Source: Cyclina sinensis (lineage: Eukaryota; Mollusca; Bivalvia; Venerida; Veneridae). Taken from it: 64,000 nucleotides of DNA. The position numbers and the translations under genes are program-made. The notes under the pieces are model-generated. The model had not been told where the DNA came from. It did no database searches and worked only from the letters and a program-made list of their open reading frames with translations. Below are positions 46,901 to 58,896 of the stretch, piece after piece. The stretch covers positions 19,220,120 through 19,284,119 of the forward strand of contig JAAONU010000001.1 in the NCBI GenBank assembly GCA_012932295.1, given 5' to 3'. Positions within the stretch are counted from its first letter, which is position 1; each line of letters opens with the position of its first letter.

Positions 46901-49900
46901 CTCACTCATACATCCTTATGTAAAATTTTTTAAGAGTTCTGCACAGTAGGTAGTGTTGCTTTTGTGATCAAGTAAAGCATATTTTATAATTATAGCAATA
47001 CATCCATTTGCATTTCTGCTGTAATAAAAATCTAACAGTTAAAGTTTTAAGAATGGCAATTCAGTTTTAGCATATAAATCCGTATTATAATGGTGATTTA
47101 TTCTTTTTTCTACAGAGTGAAGTGTCAGCTTTAAGCAGTCCTGAGATTGTGCTTTGTTCCTGCAGTGGCTTTGAAGTTTACAACAGATTCCAGGCTTTAT
47201 ACCAGTCATCATTAATATGTCCAGAGTGTGAAAAACAAAGCAATACTTACGAATCATACCTATGTCTTTCACTACCAGTACCTCAAAAAAGCACTCGTCC
47301 AGTATATGTGACTGTGGTTTACCTTGACGATTCCCCAAAACAACTGAAAATTGCTCTAGAAATGAACTTTATGGACAATGTGAAAGAGCTTCGAGTAAAA
47401 CTTGCACATGAACTTTATGTTACACCAAGACGAGTAAGAAATTTCTTTCAGAATTTCAGTACACAATTTCTGATGAACGGCTTTCAGTATGTGATGATAC
47501 CGGCTTTAAAGATTTTTCTTCTTCTCTTTCAAAATGTAATAATAGACACAGAGAGATAAACCTGGCTTAAGCAATGTGACAGCATTGGTTTCTTTCATTC
47601 AGTTGTTTTAACCAGTTTAACCTCTTTCTTTTGAATTTTAATTTTCTTTTTCAAATTATATACATGTATTCTTTAACCAGACTTAACCCATAACCTGCTG
47701 GAACTGAAAGTGATTGGCCTTTGCTACCAGTATAGAGCCAGGCCAGCCTACACATCCGTGCAGTCTGACCAGGCTCTATACTGTTTGTAGCTCCATTTTT
47801 GTATTTTGATGTTGAAATCCCTTAAACTTTGAATGGACTGTTCCAAATTTAAAGCTGGGCAAATCCATTACAAAATTTCAGCATGTTCAGGATTAATTTT
47901 GTTATTTCAGCTTGTTCTTTGTCAAGTGAATGAAAATGGTTTTGGTAATACGTATGGTGATGACCAGCCCTTGTCAGATATACATGAGTCTGAGAACATA
48001 TATGTGTTTGAAACGTTCCCCTTCAGTGAAGTCAACAAAACACCAGGCTCAGATCTTATTCAGATTATGCTGGTTCATGTTGAAAAAATTTCACCGACAA
48101 AAAGGTAGAGTGGTTATTAGATGTTGCAGAAGACATAGTGTATATCAACAATTTATATAGATGGTAATGGTGTAACAGTATGGTCACCTCACAAATCAAT
48201 ACATATCTCATTTCCTTTTATGTTGTGGGTATATTTGGGTTTGGGCTGTAAAAGGATTCCTTTTCTTATAGTGTTAATTTTGTGACAGAACTGTGAAGTA
48301 CTGGTTAAGTTTTTGTTTGGTCTTGAACTGTTATTGATTGGGAATAAAAACCATTTATAAAAATGTGCAGGATTTTATAGAATTTTGGTCAGTCGGTTAA
48401 GGTCATTGCCATTACTGTTTGGTCTTAGGCGTTTTCTTTGGATATTGTATGAAACACAGGGTGTCAGGTCCTCAGGTATAAATTTTACTTTTTATACATG
48501 TTGTCAGATAATAAACAATGGTTATACAAGATTACTATTGCTGTCAGATTTTGGTTTTGGTGTAAGTATTAACAAACCTTTTCCTCTTTTGACTTTTAGT
48601 TATAGATTTTGCTGCCCAGAAGTGCTGAAGATACACAGAGATATAGATTTTCTACAACTGCAGAGATGTATATTGAAGAGTATGAGATTTGCAGTGTCCG
48701 AGAGGGTTCTAGAACAAAGCACTGTAAGTAACAAGTACAGTTAGAGTATTTTGATAAAACAGTGAAATGGATACTGTAGAAAGTACTCAGGTAAATAGCT
48801 TTTAGTTCAAATGTCTTATACAGAATAGTAATAAAGCAATGTTCCAGTAAGAATAAAAAATACAGGTGGATATGGAAATTATATAAGTAGAATCAGTCCA
48901 TAAATTAGTATTACTTGTAATTGGAAGTAGTGGCTCCAGATTTTCTAACATGGACTCCAAGTTTTCTAAGTGCAGGGTTTTATTACAGGAGTTATGAACC
49001 CTTAGTTTTCTCAGCGCAGGGTCTATTACAGGAGTTATAAACCCTTAGTTTTCTCAGTACAGGGGCTATTACAGGAGTTATGAACCCTTAGTTTTCTCAG
49101 TGCAGGGGCTATTACAGGAGTTATGGATCCTTAGTTTTCTCAGTGCAGGGGCTATTTCAGGAGTTATGAACCCTTAGTTTTCTCAGTGCAGGGGCTATTT
49201 CAGGAGTAATGAACCCTTAGTTTTCTCAATGCAGGGGCTATTTCAGGAGTTATGGATCCTTAGTTTTTTCAGTGCAGGGGCTATTTCAGGAGTTATGAAC
49301 CCTTAGTTTTCTCAGTGCATGGGCTATTTTAGGAGTTATGAACCCTTAGTTTTCTCAATGCATGGGCTATTTCAGGAGTTATGAACCCTTAGTTTCCTCA
49401 GTGCAGGGGCTATTTCAGCAGTTATGAACCCTTAGTTTTCTCAATGCAGGGACTATTACAGGAGTTATGGATCCTTAGTTTTCTCAGTGCAGTGTTTTTT
49501 TTCAGTAGTTAAGGACTCCTAGTATTCTCAGCTCAGGGGCTATTACAGGAATTATGGATTCCTAGTTTGTTAGCATATGGTCTATTACAGGAGTGAGGGA
49601 CTCTATACTTTTTTCAATGCAGTGGTTGTTACAGGAGTTGGGACTCCTAGTTTTCTCAGTGTAGGGGTTCATTGCAGGAGTTATGGAATCCTAGTTTTCT
49701 CAGCACAGATTCTATTACAGTAGTTAAGGACTCCTAGTTTTCTCAATGCAGTGGTTATTACAGGAGTTAAGGACTTTTGCAGGTGTTAAGAACTCTTAAT
49801 TTTCTCAATGCAGGGGTTTATTACAGGAGTTATGGACTCCTGGTTCCAAAATTCTTGTGAGAACCCTGTAGTATATTGTTTGACTTTTTTTGTCATAAAT

Positions 49901-52900
49901 AGAAAAAGAAAATATATGATTAGAAAGTTAGTTATGCAAGTTTTTTTTTTTTTTACTCTTCAGAATCTAGGTTCTGAAATATTATTTTGTGTACTTTGTT
50001 CAAAAGTTAGTGACAGATATTATTTAGTTATGATGACTTTTACATTTCATGTACTATTGCTTCCTGTTTTCTCTACAGACTTGCACTGGAGCCATATTTG
50101 ATATCCGTGTGGTTGATAGCGGACCTAAGGACAGTTATCTACAGACAGATGTTGATATGCCACTTTATACCGAGCCCATCGATAGGTAAGCTACTGTTCA
50201 TTTCCTGTTTTAGCTTGCTAGATATTAATAATTCTCTTGTTAGAAGATGTCTTTTGTATTTTTTTTCTTTAAAAAAAAAAGATTACAATCATTGAGTTAG
50301 TTTACAGTAATTTTTATGCAACGTTTTCTGCCTAGTTATACTGCATGAATATTTTTGGATCTTTATTAGGAGATCATTTAGAAACTTATTCAGTGGAAGA
50401 AATTATGGTCTAGAAAGTCTTTGTTAGAAATGTCACCACAGAACAACTGATTAATACCATTTAATAAAAAGTTGTACATTTTTGTTTTTGATAAAAGGGC
50501 TCTGTCAGTCTACAATGAAGATTATGGGCCTACTCATGTGAAGTTTGTGATAGAATGGGACCCTGAGATGAAAAGAAGGTATTTTATATCTCAGTCTCTT
50601 GTTTTGTAGTGGATTTGTTGAGGTCTGCAAAGTGAAAGCTCAACTTTTCAAAGAAAAAAAGTGAAGCTATTGTCATGACACTCTCATCAGCATTTGTTTA
50701 CCTTTTCGTTAAGGTTCATTTTCTCAGAAACTATCAAAGCTATTGACTTCAGATTTAGAAAACATGTTCACTATCAAAATGTGAAGCCATTTCTATAAGG
50801 CAGATAACCCTCAAATTTATTTGTTGCAAAGTTATGCCCATTTGTTGACTAAAATTTTTTTAGATAACCTTTTTTGTCAATGTCCATTTTTCAAAAAGTG
50901 TCAAAGATATTCCCTTCAAACTTAGAATACTTGATCACCAGCAAGACCCCTACAAAGAGTTTTGGTACCCATGTCCCTGAGGTCAAAAGTACCCCAACCC
51001 CAGGGGTCACTTGATTTTGCTTAAACTTATATAAAAACTCACCCCCCACACCCACCAACAAATGCATTGGTAGTTGGTAGTTTTTCAAAGTAGGCACCGC
51101 TGCAGGCTACATATTTTTCATGTCTCCTGATCCATTTTTGAAAATATCGGGATACCATGATTCTTCAAGTCATGAACAGTTGTATGAACATGGGATATAA
51201 GTTCTTCCCTAACACGTCGATCTGTCATCACCATATCTGCAACCCTGCGTACAATGTTTTACTTGATAACGGCCAGATCTTATATTCGCTTTTACTGATG
51301 AACGCCCTTCTGAAAATTTCTTGTGCCATTTGTAAACAATGACTTTCCTATAGTCGTCTGTAGCATTTGAATTGTTTGCAAAGGAGTTTTGTTAAGAGAA
51401 ATGCATAACTTTATCACCTTGCATCAAATGACTCCATTTGCATTAAAGCGAAGTTCAGACACCTTTAGACAAATAATACACAGTACACAGAGAATGTTAT
51501 CATGACAGTGTGGACGCTGACATTATAATATCTACGTAATTGATGTTTGCACGCCATTTTTATTCAAAATCCCATAAATACAATACAAACATTAACAAAC
51601 TACATTTTTGGGTTTCACTAGTATCACGGACATATCATTTAAAATATACATATAAATTTTCATAAAATATGAATACTTGGATTAAATTAAGGAGATGATC
51701 TACTAATGATTGCTTTACATGCAACTGGAAAAAATATTTTAGTAATTACTACAGTTAAAATAAAAAAATGGGGTTGTCCACAGACTTTTTGAACACAACT
51801 TGAATTATCTTTAATAGCTTGCTGATATTTTTATATATTTGGAAAGTTAAATTATTTCTTCTTTTGTGAATAATGATATATTGTATAGATAGTCTTGTTT
51901 TTGCACCATGATCATTAATAGACAGGAAATGAATGTTTTTTCAACCAGATTGGTCGATGAATACTTTTTAAATGGACACAGTGTTGATGAACATGTTTTT
52001 TACATAGACATTGTTTTACTATTTTCTAGAAATGAATTGGTCTTTGAAGATTTTATATGATGAGATGGGTGAATGTTAATTTTTACCATATTAAATGCTT
52101 TACAAATACGTTTTTTTATCGATAGACTGGTAGATGATGATGAGGATGTGGTAGAGGAGCACCAGTCTGTGCATAAAGCTCGACTGAGTCAGCAACAGGC
52201 GTCAAGTGTCAGCCTCGAAGATTGTCTCAAACTCTTTACCAAGGAAGAAAAAGTACTTGAAATTTTTTTCACAGTGTTTTCACTGTAATGATACCATGTT
52301 CTGCTATGTTCATTTAGCAGCAACCAATTTTACATTCTGTGTCTTCAAAGTGGTTCATATGATGTTTTCAACTAAAAGCTGAATGATCGATTTATGAATT
52401 ATATTTTACCTGAACATGCATCGTCTGCACAAATGTCCTAATCCAACTGACTTGTAGTGATATTTTTATTTGGTCAGATTTTAAGGTGATATATCTAGAT
52501 TGTAAGGTTAAATAGCTGAAATAAGTGTCGTTGTTTCAGGCATGACTTTTCAATCGTCTTGTAAAGAGATATTCAAGAATTATACAAGAATGCACCATAA
52601 TTGTCCTAAATTCAAGAAGATGCCTACTATTTAGATTGTGTTACTAACATTTGATAATAACATGGAGAGAGAGAGAGTGAATCTGTGTTATATATTCATT
52701 GTACTGGAAATATTTCAACAGTATAACCACTTTCATTTTCAGCTTGGAGAAGGGGATGACTGGCAGTGCCCTAATTGTGAGAAGAACCAAAAAGGGGCTA
52801 CCAAAAAACTTGGGCTGTGGTCAGCCCCAGACATACTTGTTATACATTTGAAACGATTCAGTCATGTGAGTGATTTGTAGCTTGAATTTGAAAAAAAAAT

Positions 52901-55900
52901 CTGTGGCAGTTTGGAAAGTCAGTCATACTACTGTGATTCTGAAGTAACATTAAAGATATTGCGGAGCTCACAGAAAAGTATTTGTATTTGTTGATGTAGA
53001 CTTTAACTCAGATAATAACTGAATCATTTTAAGGTTACGGTATCAGTTTTTCTGGCATTGAATAACTCATATATAGTTCGTTATAATAAAATCAATACCA
53101 AAAGCATTGAGTTGCACAAGAAAATATATGTAAACCCTCTCTGGTACTGTTTTTAGCTCATCTGAGCACAAAGTGCTCAGGGTGAGCTTTTCTGATCAGT
53201 CTTTGTCCGTCGTCCGTCCGTCCGTCGTCAACTTTTCATTCAAATGACATCTCCTCTGAAACCAAAGGGCCAAATTAAATGAAACTTGCCTGGGATGTCC
53301 CTTGCATGAAGCTCTACCAAAATTGTTCAAAGAAATCAATTCCATCAAATACTGTGGTTGCTATGGCAACTTAAAGGAAAAACTTTGAAAATCTTCTTGT
53401 CTGAAACCACAAGGCCTAGAGCTTAGATATTTGGCATTTAGCAACCTCTAATGGAACTCTACAAAAATTGTTCAAATTATTTCCCTGGGGTCAAAATTGG
53501 CCCCGCCCCAGGGGTCACTTCATTTTACATAGACTTATATAGGAAATCTTTAAAAATCTTCTTCTCAGAAACCACAATGCCTACAGCTTAGATATTTGGT
53601 ATGTAGCATTGGATAGTGGATGTCTACCAAGTTTGTTCAAATTATGTCCCCTGTGACAAAATTGGCCACGCCCCAGGGTTCTCTTGGTTTACATATAGCT
53701 ATATCGGAAAAACATTAAAAGTAATTTTTCTCCAAAACTAATAGGACTAGACCTTAGATATTTTGTGTGGAGTATTGTGTAGGGAACCTTTATCAGTATT
53801 GTTTATATGTTGGCCCTGGGGTCAAAATTAGCCCCGCTCCGGGGGCCCTTAATATGTAAAAAAGGCAATCTTTAAAAATCTCCCTACTCGAAACCTCAAT
53901 GCCTACAGCTTAGATATTTGGTATGTAGCGTTGTCTAGTGGATGTCTACCATGTTTGTTCAAATTATGTTCCCTGGGCCAAATTGGCCACACCCCAGGTT
54001 TTTTTTGGTTTACATAGGAAAAACATGAAAAATAATTTTTCTCCTAAACAAATAGGTCTGGACCTTAGATATTTGGTGTTGAGTATTGTGTAAAGAACCT
54101 TTACCAATATTGTTTAAATGTTGGCCCTGGGGTCAAAATTTGCCCCGCCCCGGGGGCCCTTAATATGTAAAAAAGGAAATCTTTAAAAATCTTCTTGTCT
54201 GAAACCACAAGGCCTAGAATTTTAAAATTTGGCATGAAGCAAGCTTTATCAAGCTTTTTCAAATTATTAGATTAGGTTAAAGGTTACGGAGGCTAAAAAT
54301 AGATTTATTTACTGTACCTCATAAAGCCTTCATTTATAGACCAATATCTTTGACATTCAGTATATAGGTTGCTTGCATGGACCTCTACCCATGGGTAGGG
54401 TTTGAGGTCACTGGGTCAAGGTCACCATAGCTTATAATAGATATTTTTACTTTCTGTCATAGAGCCTTTATTTATTGACTGATATTTTACATATCTGGTT
54501 TGTAGGCACTTATATATTTTCCATTAAAAAATGAAATACTGCTTAACAGCAAACCTACAGCCAAAGTACTCAGGTGAGCGATTCAGGGCCATCATGGCCC
54601 TCTTGTTTCAAATTGCAAAAAAACTTTAATCACAGTGTTTTATTTGCTTCTTTTTTATTGCAGTCTGGCACGAGAAGGAACAAGTTAAATGTGTTGGTCA
54701 ATTTCCCAGTATCTGACTTAGAGATGGGTCATCATCTGTTGCCTCAGACCTACAGTAACCGTGATCATATGACCTCTGACCTCTATGACCTTTATGCTGT
54801 CTCAAATCACTATGGTAACATGAGTGGAGGACATTACACTGGTGAGATAACAATATTTCATGATGCCATGTGGTTTAAAAGATTTTAAACTTAGTTATAA
54901 ATGTATTTTGTGTCAGACTGAAACTTTGACATAACTGTAACAAAACTTATCTTTCTATGCTAAGATCGGTGCATTGCTAACTGTTTCTCGCAACAAGCTT
55001 TAGTGAATTCAAGAGTCGTTTTATTCATTGAAGTCGTATATACATGTAGAATATATCGAAACTTTAGAAAATACGTTTCATTATATCATATTTCCCATGG
55101 CAAGAAAACAATAAAATCTTGATATTTTGATATTATAATTGATTATTTTTGTTGGAAGTAATTTATGAGTTGAAACAGTTTATTAAATGCTAAAATGAGA
55201 TTGTACTTTATAGCTTTCTGCAAGAACCCTGTAGACATGAAATGGTACGAGTTTGATGACACAAATGTAAGACCTCTTCAGCAACGGGATATTGTGACCA
55301 GAGCTGCTTATCTTCTGTTCTATCAGAGACAGAAACTGACTCACAGTACTATAAATAGTCTACAGTCACAAAAACATTGGGTGTTTTCTGTTAGTGGGCC
55401 TCCAAAGTCAATGCAGCTCATGAAATCTTCACCTGTAGAGGCAGTAAAGACCATAGTGAACTCTCCTTCAGGAGGTAAGAATGGTGTTGGACGAGACTAT
55501 TCAGAGTATTATGTTGAGAGAGTTAGGCTTGATAACACTGATGAACGGTATAAAGCTATGAAACATTCTAGAGGCAAGTCTGAACCACCGCAACATAGGC
55601 TTGGTCAGTATGAAAAAGAAGAAAAACGTTTACTGGATGAACTTAGACATGAAATTAATTCCCCTCAAAGTGAACAGAGGGGTAAATATTTGAGATCTTC
55701 TAGAGAGACAGACGAATGGGAAAGGAGTTCACCTAGGAGAGATGAGATGGGCATTAACTCACCAAGACAAACTGTCAAACATGAGTCTCCAAGAAAAGAA
55801 TTGTTTCCAAATAAAAATCAAAATTTTATTACTCAAAACCAATATATGGATGAGATTAATTCAAGAACAATTGGCAGAAATAAAACCACTGTAGCAGAAC

Positions 55901-57719
55901 AAATAGTACGCAGTAAACAATCTGGGGATAATATGGAAAATGTAATGGTGTCACCTCAAAATGTGAAAAATGTTTATAGAAGATCAGATAGTGTAGATTC
56001 TAGCAAAAACAGCCATTCCTATACTTCAGGTAGTGAAATTAGCCCCACCGATAGTTCCCCACCATCACCACTAGGTGATTATAGTCAGAACTCTGCTGGA
56101 CTCTATCAGAACCAAGCAAGCAATAGACAGAGGCCAACAAACCTTTTAAACAATGAAAGAGATGTTGTGCTTATGAATGGACATGTGCCAGATAGTGTTA
56201 TTTTGAAAATCCATTCAAATCAAATTTATAAAGACAGCTCTGTGTCAAGGCCATCCAGTGCAACTGACAGCAGAAGACAGGGTGACAATCCACCGAAAAC
56301 TGATAATCAAAAAGTAAACAATAGTGTTGGCAAGAATTCTTCTAGACCGGATGTGTTCTCAACACCTCAGCAGGTTCGTAAATCCCCATCGCCACCAGTT
56401 GTTGTTGGGAGAGGTTGGTCTACTCCCCAGCCCAATAGAAAACAGTATTCAGACAAACATCCTATGGATAGACAATACTCTGTACCTCCAAGGGTCCCAC
56501 TGACTTCACCTCCCTATGGAAATGAAGGTCTTGAAGTTGAAGGTCATGCAATAGACAAACAGCCAAGAAGTTTACCTGTTGATGCACATGCAATTGTAAG
56601 TAAACCACCTCTTCCTGTAAAAGCTAGCCATGCTGTTCATAGACAAACTACTGAAAGCAATACACAGGAAAGTAATAGAAATGGTTCAGTCAGACCCACA
56701 TCAGCTTACAGTAGAGGACTAGACTTCCCTGATGGTAGGGTACCAGACAGTGGTAAACCAGTCAGTTCCATTGAGGAAAGACCTGCTACAGCGCACAGTA
56801 GGGAACCATCCTACAGTGACAATAGACCAGTCATGATTAGTCAAAGAGCAGAGGACCAGTCTGCTAGAGGAAGATATGATTTAGAAATGAGGAAACAAGC
56901 CAATAGAGGAGAGCAGAGAACCAGGAACAGGTCAGCAGATAGGCAAGGTATGTAACTTAATTGGTTTATAACTGTCAGATGGGCTCCCCTGACAGATCTC
57001 AATACGGCACATTAGAATTTTATAGCTTTAAAAACTTTACATAAATCTTTTATTTAAATTTCTGATAAAATTTCAGCATGTTTAGTGATTTCACTTGATA
57101 TTTTCATGATTTAATTTCTTGCTTATTTAAGGAGAAAAGATAATGATTATTACTATTATTATTATTATTATTATTATTCTACAAGCTTTTCTTGTATCAT
57201 AAATGGTTACTTGCATGCATGTCCTGTTGTATATGTTGATTTTAAGAATGTATTTTTTCTCAATAAGTCTTTGTACAGTTTGTTTACTGTTGTAATTTTT
57301 ATTCAGATAGAAGAAGTATGAGAGATAGAACTGAGCGACCCATATCCTACCACCAATCAGCACAAAACGATATTTATGAACAATACTACTTGTCCCAACC
57401 TGTTGATGATATGATAGCATTTGAACGATCTGGTAGATACGCTACCATGCAACCAGTAAGACAAGATTATCATGTTGATCAGTTTGACAAACATGACTAT
57501 TTCACCCGCCATTTGGCTGATCCACATATCAATAACCAGCAGCCACGGTCCCGTGCTCCGTTAAGTGCATACAACCCACAACTGTACCAAGAACAGTCGA
57601 GGTACCAACCACATCTACAGATGGCCAAAATGATGACAAAACTTGCATTGCAAGAAAAGGAGCAACTAAGAGTGAAACGAAGAATGAAATCTGAGTACCT
57701 AAAGGAATCAAGTGTCTAG
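40992..57719 (+). CDS. USP31: Ubiquitin-specific protease, USP31/USP43 type
   Basis: Cysteine protease that removes ubiquitin from proteins. Eleven coding exons with matching phases: 40992-41636, 47116-47433, 47911-48104, 48606-48723, 50079-50185, 50498-50578, 52126-52252, 52743-52865, 54664-54841, 55214-56947, 57307-57719. Total 1345 residues, near human USP31 (~1350) and longer than USP43. Seen: Cys box [12 protein letters not shown] (Cys93); [17 protein letters not shown]; paired CPEC (250-253) and CPNC (539-542), the split zinc-finger positions; [19 protein letters not shown]; His box [10 protein letters not shown] (His628); WYEFDDTNV with Asp645. Residues ~280-320 resemble an internal ubiquitin-like insert. 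After ~670 comes a long Ser/Pro/Arg-rich, probably disordered tail. Exon 4 has two in-phase acceptors six bases apart (exon could start at 48600). Exon 7 ends at a weak GTACTT donor. USP43 is the alternative name. Confidence 0.93.
41619..43434 (+). repeat. Tandem duplication of the exon 1 end and intron start
   Basis: Copy 1 runs 41619-43165 and copy 2 43166-43434. Both start at the last 18 coding bases of exon 1 (AAATCAAAGAGAGAAAAG) with the GTAATG donor and end at ATTCACAATTAAAGCA. They differ by a 9 bp deletion (AAGTAATTG) in copy 2 and by the transposon at 41818-43086, which only copy 1 carries. Copy 2 thus holds a duplicate splice donor at about 43184, deep in intron 1. Confidence 0.92.
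41818..43086. mobile_element. 1269 bp hAT-like non-autonomous transposon
   Basis: Ends CAGGGCCTTCCCCAG and CTGGGGAATGCCCTG (one mismatch), flanked by AAATA on both sides (41813-41817, 43087-43091). The empty site in the tandem copy (near 43351) has a single AAATA. Subterminal CAAGCGCCCCG repeats occur at 42969, 43009 and 43040, with CAAGCGC near the left end. CAGGG termini suggest hAT; a 5 bp duplication would place it with 5 bp hAT groups rather than the classical 8 bp ones. No transposase seen. Confidence 0.88.
43435..44657. other. USP31-like intron 1, middle part
   Basis: No gene. There are short palindromes, notably ATCACGATATTTATCGTGAT at 44311-44330 with further ATATCGTGAT just after it, and a similar GATATGGCATCGCGATAC patch at about 43553. 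Confidence 0.5.
44658..46529. mobile_element. 1872 bp hAT-like non-autonomous transposon
   Basis: Ends TAGTGTTGTATC and GATACAACACTA, perfect 12 bp inverted repeats, flanked by GTTAT on both sides (44653-44657, 46530-46534). Subterminal GC-rich repeats differ between ends: GCGCCCTTCTG-type on the left (44693-44770), CTGCCCCTTTTT-CAGCACC-type on the right (46440-46510). TAGTG-type termini suggest hAT. The one 68-codon frame (45159-45365) shows no transposase motif. Confidence 0.88.
46535..47115. other. USP31-like intron 1, end
   Basis: Plain AT-rich intron ending in the TTCTTTTTTCTACAG acceptor. Confidence 0.5.
47731..47787. repeat. Short hairpin repeat in intron 2
   Basis: CAGTATAGAGCCAGGCC facing GACCAGGCTCTATACTG. 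The surrounding sequence (CCTGCTGGAACTG, CACATCCGTGCAGTCTGACC) looks to me like a dispersed bivalve MITE-type repeat; that recognition is from memory. Confidence 0.65.
48938..49850 (+). repeat. 43 bp minisatellite in USP31-like intron 4, ~21 copies
   Basis: Units built on TTATGAACCCTTAGTTTTCT, CAGTGCAGGGGCTATTACAG and GAG. The middle copies are near identical and the flanking copies diverged, as expected of an array growing from its centre. Confidence 0.92.
50635..51048. repeat. Degraded dispersed repeats in intron 6
   Basis: Two rough units with AAGTGTCAAAGATATTCCCT-type sequence (matching ACTATCAAAGCTATTGACTT), then a fragment of the ~160 bp family (CCCCAACCCCAGGGGTCACT). No coding sequence. 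Confidence 0.5.
51050..51480 (-). pseudogene. Mariner-type transposase remnant, antisense in intron 6
   Basis: Minus-strand readings give N-terminal pieces [34 protein letters not shown] and, in a shifted frame, [19 protein letters not shown]. The C-terminal piece [19 protein letters not shown] follows at about 51070-51145. The catalytic middle is missing between about 51145 and 51160, and frames are broken. The TTGTCCACAGACTTTTTGAA stretch at about 51777 could be the element's terminal repeat. A dead mariner copy. Confidence 0.75.
53156..54607 (+). mobile_element. HINE-like element in USP31-like intron 8
   Basis: In the forward orientation it starts TTAGCTCATCTGAGCACAAA then GTGCTCAGGGTGAGC, followed by GTCCGTCGTCCGTCCGTCCG, ~160 bp units (GGCCTAGAGCTTAGATATTT, GGGGTCAAAATTGGCCCCGC), a segment shared with 19.3-19.6 kb (CCATGGGTAGGG..., inverted), and the end CAGGTGAGCGATTCAGGGCC then ATCATGGCCCTCTTGTTT. 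So both the 5' arm and the 3' hairpin are present. It lies between exon 8 and the exon encoding the catalytic His, within the intron. Confidence 0.7.
57147..57178 (+). repeat. ATT microsatellite in last intron
   Basis: About ten ATT/TTA trinucleotides. Confidence 0.8.
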
Positions 57720-58896
57720 TGTTAGTGCTAAAAATCAGTATTATTATATCCCTAATAGTTTCCAGGTTGAAGTTAATTGAAACTAGTACTTGAAGCAATC
57801 ACGTTTCTGGAGTTAGTGCCAGAAATCAGTAATAATGTTTCCTTAATAGTTTCAAGGTTTAAGTTTATTAAAATAAGTACCTAAAGCAATCAAGTTTCTG
57901 GAGTTAGTACCAGAAATCAGTGATAATATTTCCCTAATAGTTTCAAGGTTTAAGTTTATTAAAATGAGTACCTAAAGCAATCAAGTTTCTGGAGTAGTGC
58001 AAGAAATAAGTGATAATATTTCCCTAATAGTTTCAAGGTTTAAGTTTATTAAAATGAGTACCTAAAGCAATCAAGTTTCTGGAGTAGTGCAAGAAATCAG
58101 TGATAATGTTTCCCTAATAGTTTCAAGGTTTAAGTTTATTAAAATGAGTACCTAAAGCAATCAAGTTTCTGGAGTTAGTGAAGAAATCAGTGATAATGTT
58201 TCCCTAATAGTTTCAAGGTTTAAGTTTATTAAAATGAGTACCTAAAGCAATCAAGTTTCTGGAGTAGTGCCAGAAATCAGTGATAATGTTTCCCTAATAG
58301 TTTCAAGGTTTTAGTTTATTAAAATGAGTACCTAAAGCAATCAAGTTTCTGGAGTTAGTGCCAGAAATTAGTGATATTATTTCCCTAGTTTAAGTTTATT
58401 AAAATGAGTACCTAAAGCAATCAAGTTTCTAGAGGTAGTGCCAGAAATCAGTGATAATGTTTCCCTAATAGTTTCAAGGTTTAAGTTTATTAAAATGAGT
58501 ACCTAAAGCAATCAAGTTTCTGGAGTTAGTGAAGAAATCAGTGATAATGTTTCCCTAATAGTTTCAAGGTTTAAGTTTATTAAAATGAAAACCTAAAGCA
58601 ATCAAGTTTCTGGAGTTAGTGCCAGAAATTAGTGATATTATTTCCCTAGTTTAAGTTTATTAAAATGAGTACCAAAAGCAATCAAGTTTCTAGAGTTAGT
58701 GCCAGAAATCAGTGATAATGTTTCCCTAATAGTTTCAGGGTGTAAGCTAATTAAAATAAGTACAGAAAGGAATCAAGTATCTATAGTTATTGCCAGAAAT
58801 CAGTGATAATATGTCCTTAATAGTTTCAGGATGTAAGCTAATTTATGTGAGAACCTAAAGAAATCAAGTATCTATATTTAATGCCAGAAATCAGTA
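57693..58896 (+). repeat. ~91 bp array starting in the last codons of the USP gene, ~13 copies
   Basis: The first unit is GAGTACCTAAAGGAATCAAG then TGTCTAG, the codons for EYLKESSV and the stop (57717-57719). Later units read GAGTACCTAAAGCAATCAAG then TTTCTGGAGTTAG, followed by AGAAATCAGTGATAATGTTT, CCCTAATAGTTTCAAGG and TTTAAGTTTATTAAAATGA. Two units share the same internal deletion (TTTCCCTAGTTTAAG). The array therefore lies in the presumed 3' UTR. Confidence 0.93.

Noticed and set aside
51940..52060. Exon-like GATTGGTCGATGAA and GAATTGGTCTTTGAAG before exon 7 (GACTGGTAGATGAT) as duplicated alternative exons
   Set aside because: Similarity covers only about 12 bases each and both lack in-frame continuation to a donor.
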